40,114 bases of DNA from Methanosarcina sp. (GTDB lineage: Archaea; Halobacteriota; Methanosarcinia; Methanosarcinales; Methanosarcinaceae): positions 1 to 40,114 of the forward strand of contig PLUB01000033.1 in assembly GCA_003164755.1 (NCBI GenBank). Reading direction: 5' to 3'. The number at the start of each line of letters is the position of its first letter. Position 1 is the first letter of the stretch. The notes under the pieces are model-generated. The model saw only the letters and a list, made by a program, of their open reading frames with translations, was not told the origin of the DNA and ran no database searches. Positions 17,358 through 26,245 of this stretch are shown here, piece after piece. The position numbers were made by a program, and so were the translations under genes.

Positions 17358-17791
17358 ATGAGTTTTTTTGAATGCTACAAACAAGAAATTAATCCTGAAG
17401 TTGCGTTACTACTAATGCCGGAATTAAAAAAAGATTATATCAAAGATAATCCATGCAAATGGAGAAAAGGTAGGATAGCGCTTTGGGAAGTCGCATGTAC
17501 ACGAATTGAAGATTGTAACCCATCGATCGAGACATATTATATTTTGTGCACTCTGGTATTTTTTATAAAAAAGGAAAACATAGATATTTCACTCCATCCA
17601 AAAAAACAATGCAAGAACAAATAGCTGCGTTTGATCAACAACTTGATGTTATCCATAAATTGAGTTGCACTATAACAGATAAGCGTGGTAATACAGACGT
17701 AAAAGTTAGGCTTTTCCAGACGTATTCAGAAATTAATCATGGAGCGAATCGTAGATTTTTAACTAAAACGTTTTTAAATAATTTGTTATAA
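17358..17791 (+). pseudogene. MSFFE-family unknown protein, copy A (frameshifted)
   Basis: The frame starts at ATG 17358 with GGTGA seven bases upstream and reads MSFFECYKQEINPEVALLLM, then PCKWRKGRIALWEVACTRIE. Near 17550 the sense moves one frame over (HSGIFYKKGKHRYFTPSKKT) and runs to a stop at 17789-17791 (ending FLNNLL). The full protein would be about 144 residues, basic and soluble. The same family occurs at 31451-31639 (MSIFERYKQEISPEFASQLM). Two broken copies in one window suggest a gene carried by a mobile unit. Its function and family are unknown to me. Confidence 0.5.
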
Positions 17792-18059
17792 ATGCCATCT
17801 ATCTTATTATAAAAGACGGGGAGGAAATCAAAATCTCCATTACTCATTTGGTATTTAGGTAATCCGTCTAATTTTAAATGTCAAAAAAGTTAATCTTGTG
17901 ACTGCAGGTGAGTCAATACCCGCAGCCCATAGAAGGATTGTTTGAAGGTGGATAAACCTTTGAATAATAACTTAGTTTTATTTATTACAAAGTTATTCAA
18001 CATACTCTAAATACTACTACCCTTAGACTAAAGAATATAAAATTTATGTGAAAGCACAT

Positions 18060-18330
18060 TCTAAAATTTGAGTGACTGTATGTATCACATAAGTTACATA
18101 CTTTTTAAGTGATAAAAGTATATGAAAAATATCTTGTGGGTAGTTACCGTGCAGGTCAGTAAAGATCATGGGGAATTAAAATGGTAAAGAAATGACTTAT
18201 TCGGAGATAACTGGTAAGACTTTTATTCAAAGTTCGATGACTACATTACCCTACTCAAAGCAATCGCTCTGTGAGCCCAAAAATGGCTCCAATTTAATTT
18301 GACGGATATAACCCCACTTGTATGTATAAG
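18060..18330 (+). repeat. Copy 2 of the repeat at 2041-2310, in a gene-free stretch
   Basis: Between the MSFFE gene (ends 17791) and the DUF1254 pseudogene (18432) there is no gene. Bases about 18090-18320 align with the minus strand of 2041-2310 (ATAAGTTAC, TATGAAAAAT, GTTACC, GATCATGGGG in order). No open frame is kept, although the right end reads NLTDITPLV where copy 1 reads DLTRINPLA, so it may derive from a coding gene. Confidence 0.45.
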
Positions 18331-18431
18331 ATAACGAAGGAAATACTAAAATAGGATTGAATAGAGCTTTAAATAAGCTCAATAATTTGAATAGGGGTTA
18401 TTGCAGCCCCCGATGTTTTTTTCTTTTTTGC

Positions 18432-19872
18432 CTACACAACTTTCTGCACTTTTGGAATCTGATAAGTTCCATTTAATACCTTGGGACCTGGGAGATACAT
18501 TCTCAATACCAGATAAAAATCTCCATTAGATGCAGGTACCCAATTTGATCCTTTTCCTGAAGGTTCATAGTGCTGGATGTAGATGTCCAGGGAACCATCT
18601 GGGTTATACATAAGTCCGGTTGTCTGATCGCCTAGTGAGTCGTGATTGACAGGATTCGGTACGAACAAGAAAGTGGTCGCATTGTACATGCTTAATGACC
18701 AGAAGGCATCTACAGGCGACATATTATCTTTGCCGAAATGCACTATGTACTTGTTGGTGCCGTTCAAGGGTTGTCCATCTGTGCCAGTTTTTGTCTTTGC
18801 GTAAATCGCTTCTTCCGGGACATTAGCTCCAAGCCCACCTTCAGTAATAGCTGCACGTATCAGATAATTGTAGCCATAGGTTCCAATGTTGGTATTATAC
18901 GTCCAACCATTGATGTAGAACCCTTTAGAGTTATTTAAAGTGCTTTTCACGATCTGCTCGCCGTCCTTGATTGCCCGAGCAAGCTCATCAGTAATAGCTG
19001 GATCTAAGTTTGTTCCATAGGGAGTCTCGTTCTTACCCAACCCTATTCTATAGAAAACTGCCATGAGAGCTATTTCTCCCGTAGGTGCTGGGTTATTCTT
19101 CAGGGCAACCCGTAGTTCTTCGAAAAACCGTATGCTATCCTGCGCATTAGGTGAAACTAAAGCTTCCTTAAAGTCGGCAAGTGTCTCATTTTTCGCTGAG
19201 ACCGCTGGTTTCCCGTACTGGCTCAGTGGTGTTAGAGTGAACTGTTTTTGTAGTGTTAGCACGTTGTACAAGTCAGACTCACCCTTAACCAGGATTCTAC
19301 CAAGGATCCAGACAGTATTAATCGGCGATTTAATCACCTGGAGTCCTGTGGGCAGGCTGTGCCGTTCCAACTAGGTCCAACAATGGCAAAATTGCCTTCT
19401 CCTGTACCAGTGGTACGTCTACCCACGCTGTTGAAGGTATTCGTGTACGCATAAAGCAGCTGCTGGACATAGTAACGTCCATTGGTGTCCGGTACATGCA
19501 GTACTATCTGTTCCTTTCCCAATTTGAGAAATGCAATATTGTAAAGCGTATCTGCGTTAGGTAACGACATCTATGAAGCTGGCATTGACAAGGTGTGTAG
19601 AGTAAGCCCATCTGATTTACCGGGGCGTGTCCCATTCCAGGCGTTGTGACAAAGAGATTTTCAGTCCGCTGCATCATTACTGGAGCAAGACTATAGATGT
19701 AAGCTTGGACGCCTATGGTATACGAATCATTCTCAAGAGCTTTGTAATCTCCATCCGATTTACTACTGGCATTGGTTAATGGCACCACTGATAACAAAAT
19801 AAGAAATGTGCACGCAAAAATGTTTAGTGTCAGTGTTAACTTACTAAGGTTAGTTTTTAGTCTTTTTGACAT
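18432..19872 (-). pseudogene. DUF1254/DUF1214 exported protein, three frameshifts
   Basis: The gene starts ATG at 19872 (MSKRLKTNLSKLTLTLNIFA) after a GGAAGG site and has a signal segment (ACTFLILLSVVPLTNAS). The DUF1254 part runs as YTIGVQAYIYSLAPVMMQRT, then APVNQMGLLYT, VNASFIDVV, LPNADTLYNIAFLKL. The DUF1214 part runs from LQVIKSPINTVWILGR to GTYQIPKVQKVV at 18432. Shifts near 19595, 19568 and 19350 break it, so no full product can form. Relatives are widespread in bacteria and some methanogens; several are annotated as exported proteins of unknown enzymatic role. The GC-richer sequence and bacterial-type family suggest transfer. It separates the repeat copy at 18090 from the HTH gene at 20245. 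Confidence 0.8.
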
Positions 19873-20244
19873 ATCTATTCCCTTCCACTCATTAATGTGC
19901 CAAAATAAATTATGTGAATTGAGACGCCGGCAGCCCATAGCCTGTATACTTAAACACACTGAGAATACTTTAGGCTACAGCTGAACACAATACATTATTA
20001 TCTTAATTTAATAATAATAAATAGAGTTTCTAAATAAAGTCTTACCCATCATTCCTAATTTTATTTAGTATGTTCGCTTACTACAATATACCTACAAGAC
20101 TCAAGAAAATACCCAAAATCACCCTATAAGCTTTCATTTTTGATCTAATAGCCCAAAGCACTGTTTTATACTAAGGAAACTAAATAAATAACAAAATACA
20201 ACCTTCATTGATAGTTATTTTTAAGAGTAAAAAACGGTATTATC

Positions 20245-20694
20245 ATGGCACGCCCTACAAAGCTCACTAATGAAATACAACAGAAAATAGGTGATGGTAT
20301 ATCTCTTGGATTGACTTATGCTCTAGCTGCTAATTCGGCCGGCGTAACCTATCAGACTTTCAATCAATGGATGTCTAAAGGGAAGACAGAGAAATCCGGA
20401 AAATATTTTGAGTTTACACAGCATATTCAAAAATGCAATATTGATGCCGCTAAAACACTTTTGGAACGCCTAAACGCGGCAGCAAAAGCCGGAGATACTC
20501 GGATATGCATGTTCATTTTGGAGCGAAGGTTCTCGGAAGATTTCGGCAGAAGAGTATACAGAAAAACAAATGTAATTTCAGATAATAAAAATGTGAATGT
20601 TGAGATAAATGTCAATGATGTAGATGAAATTAGAAACCAAATTTTAGCGAAGTTTGATCTAGTTGGAGAAAATAATAACTCTGAAACTAGTTGA
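20245..20694 (+). CDS. MARP-type helix-turn-helix protein, intact copy 2
   Basis: This 149-residue protein begins MARPTKLTNEIQQKIGDGIS and has a helix-turn-helix-like core (YALAANSAGVTYQTFNQWMS), a basic KGKTEKSGKYF linker, and a long helical region (AAKTLLERLNAAAKAGDTRI). It then has FGRRVYRKTN and an acidic/Asn-rich tail with EINVNDVDEIRNQI. The layout resembles small terminase-subunit or HTH proteins of phages, hence probable DNA binding, perhaps oligomeric. Copy 1 (1570-1986) is the same protein with a stop. Here it faces a decayed coiled-coil gene tail to tail, and the leader (AAAAAACGGT before the ATG) is conserved between the copies. Intactness next to so many relics suggests recent activity or selection. 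No specific function can be assigned. Confidence 0.7.
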   Translation: MARPTKLTNEIQQKIGDGISLGLTYALAANSAGVTYQTFNQWMSKGKTEKSGKYFEFTQHIQKCNIDAAKTLLERLNAAAKAGDTRICMFILERRFSEDFGRRVYRKTNVISDNKNVNVEINVNDVDEIRNQILAKFDLVGENNNSETS

Positions 20695-20726
20695 TATTTT
20701 TAATCTTAACTTGATTAATTTTTAAT

Positions 20727-21080
20727 TTAAGATACCTTATTGCTCATTTTAATTCCTTTATCTAATTGTAGTTGAACTTTCCAAAATCGCCACCAAGGCT
20801 TCTTAGCTCCCGGAGCTTCAATTGCCTTCTGATTAATGAGAGTTTGGACCTACATCATATAATTGTCAAACATTTTTTTGAGATCCTCTTTTATCCTGAC
20901 TGTTTTTTCAAGTTCTCTTTTTAATGTTTCGTTATGAGCTTGTAGTTCTTCTGATTTTGTACGGAGATGTGCAATTCTTCCAACATTGGTTACTTAGTAT
21001 CAGATTCCGGAGTTTTTTTTAAGTCTTTTTTATTCTCTAAGACTAGCTCAAGACCTTGAATTATGGCTTCTGCCTTACGT
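20727..21080 (-). pseudogene. Coiled-coil protein of the MARP cassette, copy 2 (TAG and frameshift)
   Basis: The minus strand reads GLELVLENKKDLKKTPESDT and then a stop. One frame over it continues GRIAHLRTKSEELQAHNETL, KRELEKTVRIKEDLKKMFDN, YMM, an in-frame TAG at 20850-20852, VQTLINQKAIEAPG and AKKPWWRFWK. It ends MSNKVS with TAA at 20727-20729. Copy 1 has Gln at the TAG position (DNYMVQVQ). The chain is heptad-rich, so it is likely a coiled-coil partner, perhaps of the HTH protein it converges on. No preserved start is visible. Confidence 0.6.
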
Positions 21081-21524
21081 ACTTAATGCAGAAAATAAAG
21101 TACAAGAAACATTGCTATTTAAGTTTGCATTTTAAACAATTAAAGGTTTAATACTACTGATTTTTCAGTTTTTTTCCGTATAAAATGTTTTCTTATTCTG
21201 GATGGAGCTTAGGAAATTCAGAGATTTTAGCACAAAAACAATGTTTTAATGAAAGCTGGATCTATTAAAAATTATATGGTCATAAAAAGAAGTCGATTTA
21301 GTCCTAAAAAGAAAGAAATTAAGGGTCTCAGACTTATTTTTATGACAAATTGCTAGTGGACTTTTTTGCATTATTTTGCACAGGATTATAAAAGCATTTA
21401 AACATTATTTACACTTTACATATAATTCTATTTTTTAATAGTTATTTGTTTTGTAAAATTATGATTCTATTCATGTCGTATTTTCAAATATAGAATCTCT
21501 ACTTTTGCCACTGAAAGATATTGA
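21081..21524. other. Intergenic, no gene seen
   Basis: AT-rich DNA between the coiled-coil relic and the permease fragment. I see no coding frame, RNA or clear repeat. Confidence 0.35.
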
Positions 21525-21575
21525 TCATGAGAACATGCAACATTCTGAGTGTGCAAGGATATCATGATCATAAAA

Positions 21576-21857
21576 TGCAGCTGGCGTGATCATTAATGAA
21601 AAAATGAGGAGGACACCAACTACTTGAACGGCGACAGATGCTGCAATTGCGACCATGACCATAAAAATTATGCCAAGCAAAAGTGTAGGCAATCCTTTTC
21701 CTTCTGCTACTTCCTCATCAAGTGATGAAAATAAAAGTGGCCGATATACGATCGCAATTAAGAAAATAATCAATAGGCTAGCAACGAACGTCACAATGAC
21801 ATCATTGCTGCTAATACCTAATATTTCTCCGAATAAAATAGAGTATGCTTCATTCCA
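21576..21857 (-). pseudogene. Fragment of a metal ABC-transporter permease (ZnuB/MntB type)
   Basis: The minus-strand frame between foreign ends reads NEAYSILFGEILGISSNDVI, then hydrophobic helices, DEEVAEGKGLP and VQVVGVLLIFSLMITPAA. The D-EEVAEGKGLP loop and the VGVLLxxxLMITPAA segment are typical of the C-terminal half of ABC-3 permeases that import zinc or manganese. Both ends are cut. The predicted N-terminal residues (MPTLPSPCVV) are antisense to the neighbouring plus-strand fragment, and the C-terminal FYDHDILAH is unrelated. It is therefore an isolated internal fragment without its ATPase or binding protein. Confidence 0.7.
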
Positions 21858-22255
21858 CAGCATTACTACACACGGCGATGGGAGCGTTGGCATTCAAATC
21901 AACCGCGATTTACAGCGTCTGACTATTCAAGACGACGTTACGACACATGGCCGCGAAAAAGAAAGCCTGGTAAAAGGTAAAGTACTAAAACTCAAGGCAT
22001 ACGCGCTAAGTGTGCTGAAAAACGGTCACTTCGGCGAGTTAAGCGTCGGTGGTAGCGCTATGTACCATCGGCCAAGGAGTTGTGACGTTAATTGTACAGG
22101 GGAGTATTGACAGTCTGAAAGTGCATGAGGGCATTCATGCATTAGGTCAGGATTCGGATGCTGTTGTGATTGAAGGAGGCAATATTTCGCTTGAAGGTTT
22201 AGATATTACTGCCCTTGAAGGCGAAAAAATTCGAATACAACAACTAAAGAAGTAA
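21858..22255 (+). pseudogene. Beta-helix-like bacterial-type protein, C-terminal fragment, one frameshift
   Basis: The plus strand reads ITTHGDGSVGIQINRDLQRL, then TIQDDVTTHGREKESLVKGK, and GHFGELSVGG. After a one-base shift near 22055 it continues VVTLIVQGSIDSLKVHEGIH and ends KIRIQQLKK at 22255. The recurring GDGSVGIxIxxDLxxLTIxxDVxTHG and IxSLKVHEGIHALGxDSDAV units look like a right-handed beta-helix seen in uncharacterised bacterial proteins. It is more GC-rich than its surroundings and lacks its 5' part. The break point abuts the permease fragment on the other strand, so two foreign pieces are joined here. Confidence 0.55.
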
Positions 22256-22263
22256 AAACACAA

Positions 22264-22413
22264 ATGACAAGGCCGCCAATACGTGATCATGTGAAGGACC
22301 ACCTACTCATTCCGAAAAATGCGACACCTATCATCTTTGACTACCAGCCAACTAACACTTTGCGAATAGATATTAACAGTAGTCTGAAATCAGTATCTAC
22401 TTGGGACTATTAA
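22264..22413 (+). CDS. 49-residue ORF following the beta-helix fragment, probably truncated
   Basis: ATG at 22264 opens MTRPPIRDHVKDHLLIPKNA, continues TPIIFDYQPTNTLRIDINSS, and ends STWDY at 22411-22413. It starts eight bases after the previous stop, as in a bacterial operon, and has the same GC-richer composition. It is probably the N-terminal part of a longer foreign gene cut at about 22395. Its function is unknown. Confidence 0.4.
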   Translation: MTRPPIRDHVKDHLLIPKNATPIIFDYQPTNTLRIDINSSLKSVSTWDY

Positions 22414-23176
22414 GAATATTTTAATAGACCCTTATAGATCCCTGGTTTTCACATTTCAAGCATGACTTCAGGGAAAAGGCATTAATCATTCATAGATTTA
22501 AAGACATTGAAGTATTGAAGACAAAACTGGGAAATAATACCATATTAGGGGATAACATAAAGTTTGGAGCTAAGTTCCTCAACCATCATTTTGGAATTGC
22601 CCTTCTGGATGTTTATATTCGCCCCGGTATTATCGCAACTGTTGCAGGTGATCCCACCTAGTTTCGATGAAGCTGGTGCAGGATGTCGCAGACTAAAAAA
22701 AAATAATATGGGTATAAATCTCAGAAAGGTTACCAATTACTGGACTTAATCTCAGCCCCTACAACATGTTTATAATTAATCTAATGATACCCCTAACCTA
22801 CTCCGGAAAAGGTCTTAAATCGCCCCACAATCGCCCATTTTTGGATTTCAAGAGTCTATATACCTTATTTAGATTTTAAAATGTTTTGTGGAAAATGAGT
22901 AACAAAAAAGTGAGCATTTATTCCTGATCTATATTAATACTTCATTTATATCTAATTGTTGTTCAATGTTAAAAAATTTCTTTGTTAAAGACTTTTTGAT
23001 TAGAAACTATTTTTTTTATAATTAATTTAAAATAACCAAAAAGCTATGTAATTTTTGTATTTCGTCGAAATTCACTGGTGTAAAGAATAGGGACTATCCA
23101 ACCAATTTTGTATATTTTGAATAGTTCCCAAAAACAAACTTCATTGTAATTTTTAGATAATAAAGGAAGGAAAAGA
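22414..23176. other. Gene-poor stretch with a possible hexapeptide-repeat relic
   Basis: A plus-strand stretch near 22520-22660 reads KLGNNTILGDNIKFGAKFL and then RPGIIATVAGDP before a stop. That is reminiscent of a left-handed beta-helix acetyltransferase but is too short to be sure. The rest (22750-23176) is AT-rich with no gene; it must hold the promoter for the secreted peptide at 23177. Confidence 0.3.
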
Positions 23177-23404
23177 ATGTTGAAACAGTCATCTAGTAGA
23201 ATTAAAACGGTACTGACTATTTTGCTTGCAGTTCTTTTTGTTTTGTCTTTGACAGCAGTGGCAGCAAGTGCACAAGGCAATGCGGGCCATGGTGGCGGTT
23301 ATGGCCCCGGAGGTATATATGACACCCCATATTATGAAGGGAACCCCAACGAAGATTATGCAGCTGTAAACCAACCAGATTATGCGGGTGATGTCTTTGA
23401 ATAA
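23177..23404 (+). CDS. Small secreted Gly/Tyr-rich protein
   Basis: This 75-residue protein has a signal peptide (VLTILLAVLFVLSLTAVAAS, cleavage near ASA-QG) and a short mature chain rich in Gly, Tyr, Asn and Pro (GHGGGYGPGGIYDTPYYEGN), ending acidic (DYAGDVFE). A GGAAGG site precedes the ATG by a few bases. Its 5' about 100 bases are duplicated at 23406-23510, where they lead into a DUF1269 domain. The mature part could bind metal or be structural; no family is recognised. Confidence 0.65.
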   Translation: MLKQSSSRIKTVLTILLAVLFVLSLTAVAASAQGNAGHGGGYGPGGIYDTPYYEGNPNEDYAAVNQPDYAGDVFE

Positions 23405-23405
23405 A

Positions 23406-23805
23406 ATGTTGAAACAATTACCAGTAGAATGAAAAAAGTACTAGCTATTTTGTTTCCAGTTCTTTTTGTAGTATCGTTGACAGGAGTGGCAGCGAGTGCA
23501 CTGAGTGGCGCTTTTTGGGGTCTACTATTTGGTATTCTCTTCTTTATTCCTTTATTTGGCCTGGTTGTAGGTGCCACAATAGGTGCATTTGCTGGTTCTA
23601 TGACCCATATGGGTATCAATGAAGATTTCATAAAGTCTGTTCGTACCAAAGTGACTGAAGGCACTTCAGCTCTTTTTCTGATGACTAACGGTGCTGTGGA
23701 GGATAGATAGTGGAAGCTATGAAGCGATCCAAGTTTGAAATCATTGCTACAAACCTGTCCAAGGAAGAAGAAGGCAAACTGCGTGCAGCCTTCGCTGAAG
23801 AATAA
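23406..23805 (+). pseudogene. Signal-peptide/DUF1269 chimera, frameshifted
   Basis: The 5' part repeats the neighbouring gene (ATGTTGAAACA at 23406, then AGTAGAATGAAAA). A stop in that frame means translation would begin at ATG 23429: KKVLAILFPVLFVVSLTGVA, then ASA. Directly after the signal comes the C-terminal half of a DUF1269 protein: LSGAFWGLLFGILFFIPLFG, a glycine-rich membrane hairpin, then GINEDFIKSVRTKV and GTSALFLMTNGAVEDR. The frame hits TAG at 23708-23710. One base over, the family tail continues VEAMKRSKFEIIATNLSKEE to TAA at 23803-23805. DUF1269 proteins normally begin with a cytoplasmic domain, which is absent here. The signal was thus spliced onto a domain fragment by duplication. 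A 93-residue truncated product is possible. Confidence 0.6.
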
Positions 23806-23832
23806 ACTTCGTCGAAAAAAAACCCGATTTTA

Positions 23833-23852
23833 CCAGAGAGTAAACTCTCTGG
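23833..23852 (+). terminator. Hairpin after the DUF1269 chimera
   Basis: CCAGAGAG at 23833-23840 and CTCTCTGG at 23845-23852 form a perfect 8-bp stem with a TAAA loop, 28 bases after the chimera's stop. No T-run follows, so it may stabilise or process the 3' end rather than act as a classic terminator. Confidence 0.5.
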
Positions 23853-23862
23853 ATATCACTTA

Positions 23863-24002
23863 ATTTGTATTCGGTTAAGGAATATGTTAGCTTCAAGATA
23901 GCTACTAAAATAATTTATCTAGCTCGATTTACATTTTTAGGTTAAGAAAAAACAGCAAAAATAACACGATTCTTACATATCATATTTTAACCGAATACAA
24001 AT
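23863..24002. mobile_element. 140-bp MITE-like element
   Basis: ATTTGTATTCGGTTAA at 23863-23878 and its exact reverse complement at 23987-24002 bound a 140-base AT-rich segment with no coding capacity. Sixteen-base perfect terminal inverted repeats around a short non-coding core fit a miniature inverted-repeat transposable element. No clear target duplication is visible, so the border may be slightly off. The inside string TTAGCTTCAAGATAG recurs at about 26219. Confidence 0.55.
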
Positions 24003-24169
24003 AGGAACCATTTTAGCTTTTTTAGTAAATATCATTAGACACGAAATTCTAGCTTCAGAAGAATACACAAGATCAAAGAGTCATAATTCAACTAGCGCTT
24101 GATGGCCCTCAGGTCTTTATTACGAAGAATTGAAGAATATGCTAAGCACTAATGCTGGTGAAAGTGAAA

Positions 24170-25396
24170 ATGGTACAAAATCATCCGCTTCCACGCATTC
24201 ATGTACTGGCAAAGCCAACAGGAGCTATTTGTAACCTAGCCTGTTCGTACTGTTTTTTTCTAGACAAGGAACTTCTCTATCCAGGCAGCAGTTTTCACAT
24301 GTCATACAAAGTGTTGGAAAGTTATATTCAACAGCTTGTCAAGGCTCACAGCAGCCTTCAGGTAACTGTTGCCTGGCAGGGGGGTGAACCCACGCTTATG
24401 GGTATTGATTTTTACAGACGTGCCATCGAGTTACAAGAACGGTATCGAAAACCGGGAATGACATTTGAAAACACTATTCAAACCAATGGTACATTGCTGA
24501 ACGACGAATGGTGCCAGTTCTTCAAAGAAAACAACTTTCTTATCGGAATCAGCATCGATGGCCCACGAGAATTTCATGACTCCTACCGGGTAGACAAAAA
24601 AGGAAAGGGGACATTTGAGAGGGTAATGTGTGGGCTACGCCTCCTGCAAAAACACGGTGTGGAGTACAACGTTCTCACCACAATCAATCGCACCAATGCT
24701 GAGTATCCGCTTGAAACCTACCGTTTTTTGAGGGATGAAGCAAGGACAAGCTGGATTCAGTTTATTCCAGTTGTAGAGCGAATTAATGAGGAGGGAAATA
24801 CCCTTTACCAAAAAGGAAACATGGTTTCAAATCGCTCAGTGCAGCCTAAACAACTTGGCAATTTTCTGATCCATGTTTTCGACGAATGGGTGCGAAACGA
24901 CGTGGGGCGGATCTTCGTGCAAACTTTTGAGGCTTCAACACGCAGCTGGCTTGGTCTACCTTCCTCGGGAATGTGCGTCTTTGAGGAAACATGTGGCTTG
25001 GGCTTGGCTCTTGAGCACAATGGTGATCTCTACTCGTGCGATCATTTTGTAGAACCAGAATACTCTCTGGGCAATATCATGAAAAAAGAAATTATCGAGC
25101 TTGCTGCTTCGGACAAGCAGTACAGGTTCGGACAGGACAAACGTGATACTTTGCCGCAGATATGCCGTGAATGCGATGTGCTCTTTGCTTGTCGAGGTGA
25201 GTGTCCCAAAAACCGTTTCCTTAGCACTTCTGCTGGGGAATCAGGCATGAACTACCTATGTGAAGGTTGGAAAGCTTTTTTTCATCACATCAACTTTCCG
25301 ATGAAGATCATTTCTTGGTTGATATGCAATGGTTATCTGGCTTCGGACGTTATGAGGAAAAAGTGGCTCAAAAACTCTATATATATTATGTTATAA
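24170..25396 (+). CDS. Radical SAM/SPASM enzyme, anaerobic sulfatase-maturase type
   Basis: From ATG 24170 (MVQNHPLPRIHVLAKPTGAI, GGTGA eight bases upstream) this is a 408-residue protein. It carries the radical-SAM cluster motif CNLACSYC (Cys21, Cys25, Cys28), a GGEPTL motif, a TNGTLL segment, and a C-terminal SPASM domain with CGLGLALEHNGDLYSCDHF and CRECDVLFACRGECPKN. This order is that of anaerobic sulfatase-maturating enzymes (AslB/ChuR family), which turn a Cys or Ser of a sulfatase into formylglycine, or modify other peptides. No sulfatase gene is in the window, so its target is elsewhere or different. An ATG at 24152 would add six residues. It is intact and likely of bacterial origin. 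Confidence 0.88.
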   Translation: MVQNHPLPRIHVLAKPTGAICNLACSYCFFLDKELLYPGSSFHMSYKVLESYIQQLVKAHSSLQVTVAWQGGEPTLMGIDFYRRAIELQERYRKPGMTFENTIQTNGTLLNDEWCQFFKENNFLIGISIDGPREFHDSYRVDKKGKGTFERVMCGLRLLQKHGVEYNVLTTINRTNAEYPLETYRFLRDEARTSWIQFIPVVERINEEGNTLYQKGNMVSNRSVQPKQLGNFLIHVFDEWVRNDVGRIFVQTFEASTRSWLGLPSSGMCVFEETCGLGLALEHNGDLYSCDHFVEPEYSLGNIMKKEIIELAASDKQYRFGQDKRDTLPQICRECDVLFACRGECPKNRFLSTSAGESGMNYLCEGWKAFFHHINFPMKIISWLICNGYLASDVMRKKWLKNSIYIML

Positions 25397-25739
25397 CTAA
25401 CCTACATTTAAGGTAGATATATCAATGAAAGAAGCAATTTCTCAGCTTATATTAATACAGTTGCTGACACCGATATTGATGTGATGTGTATTTCTGATTA
25501 CTGACTGATGAAATAATAAAAACTGGTTATAGTAAAAATTAAAAAAAGTAAACCCACTGAAATTTCCTCCTTAACTCTTAATAAAGCAGGCTAAAACTAT
25601 TGTTTTTCTAGGATGAATCGTTATTAAAAAAAGTTAAGTGCATTACTTATAAAAAGTGAAGTACTAAATCAACTCAAAAACTTTATATATATCCTGCTGT
25701 CTATAGTATGTAATCACTAACTTATAGTTAAAGTGGATC
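25397..25739. other. Intergenic, no gene seen
   Basis: Short coding-like pieces (for example AYINTVADTDIDVMCISDY near 25440-25500) are not enough to name a gene. A TATA-like CTTTATATATAT lies near 25680, ahead of the coiled-coil remnant. Confidence 0.3.
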
Positions 25740-25946
25740 TTGAATAAAAGAAGTAACTATTCAGCCTACTCAAAATCAGTTGAAATGCCTATTTTGAATA
25801 GTTTACTTTTTCGCAGTCCCATATCTTTCCAGCTAGAAAAACTTACAGAGATAATGCAAGCACAATCTATACATTTACAAACACTCATTAATCAGAAGGC
25901 TATAAAAGCACTTGGAGCTCATAAAACCAACTTTTTTGACATTTGA
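25740..25946 (+). pseudogene. Third, partial copy of the coiled-coil family
   Basis: The frame reads QLEKLTEIMQAQSIHLQTLI and NQKAIKALGAHKTN before ending at 25946. The DNA from CAAACACTCATTAATCAGAA onward matches copy 2 almost base for base, but the conserved KPWWR end is lost and there is no HTH gene opposite it. The 5' part (NKRSNYSAYSKSV) is unrelated to the other copies. It begins with TTG at 25740. It is probably a remnant left by recombination. Confidence 0.5.
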
Positions 25947-26245
25947 GAGATAGCTTGCCCACCTAAGCTAATTAAATAAAGTAAAAAGATCTATTCTAGG
26001 ACGGTTCAAGGTATTTCCTTTAGTAAGTTATGGTCATCCTACATTGGATAAATTATTAATCTTATATAGGTCTCCAGATAACAGATAACAGGTTTAAATA
26101 GATTTTAAAGACTTTTTATTACTTCTTTGGGTTTTTCATTGATTGTGGTCAATTGCTGGTAGAATTAGTAGTAAATTTCCACAGTTCTAAAAAAATATTA
26201 GAAAGTATCTTATTTTATTAGCTTCAAGATAGGTTGGGAATAAAT

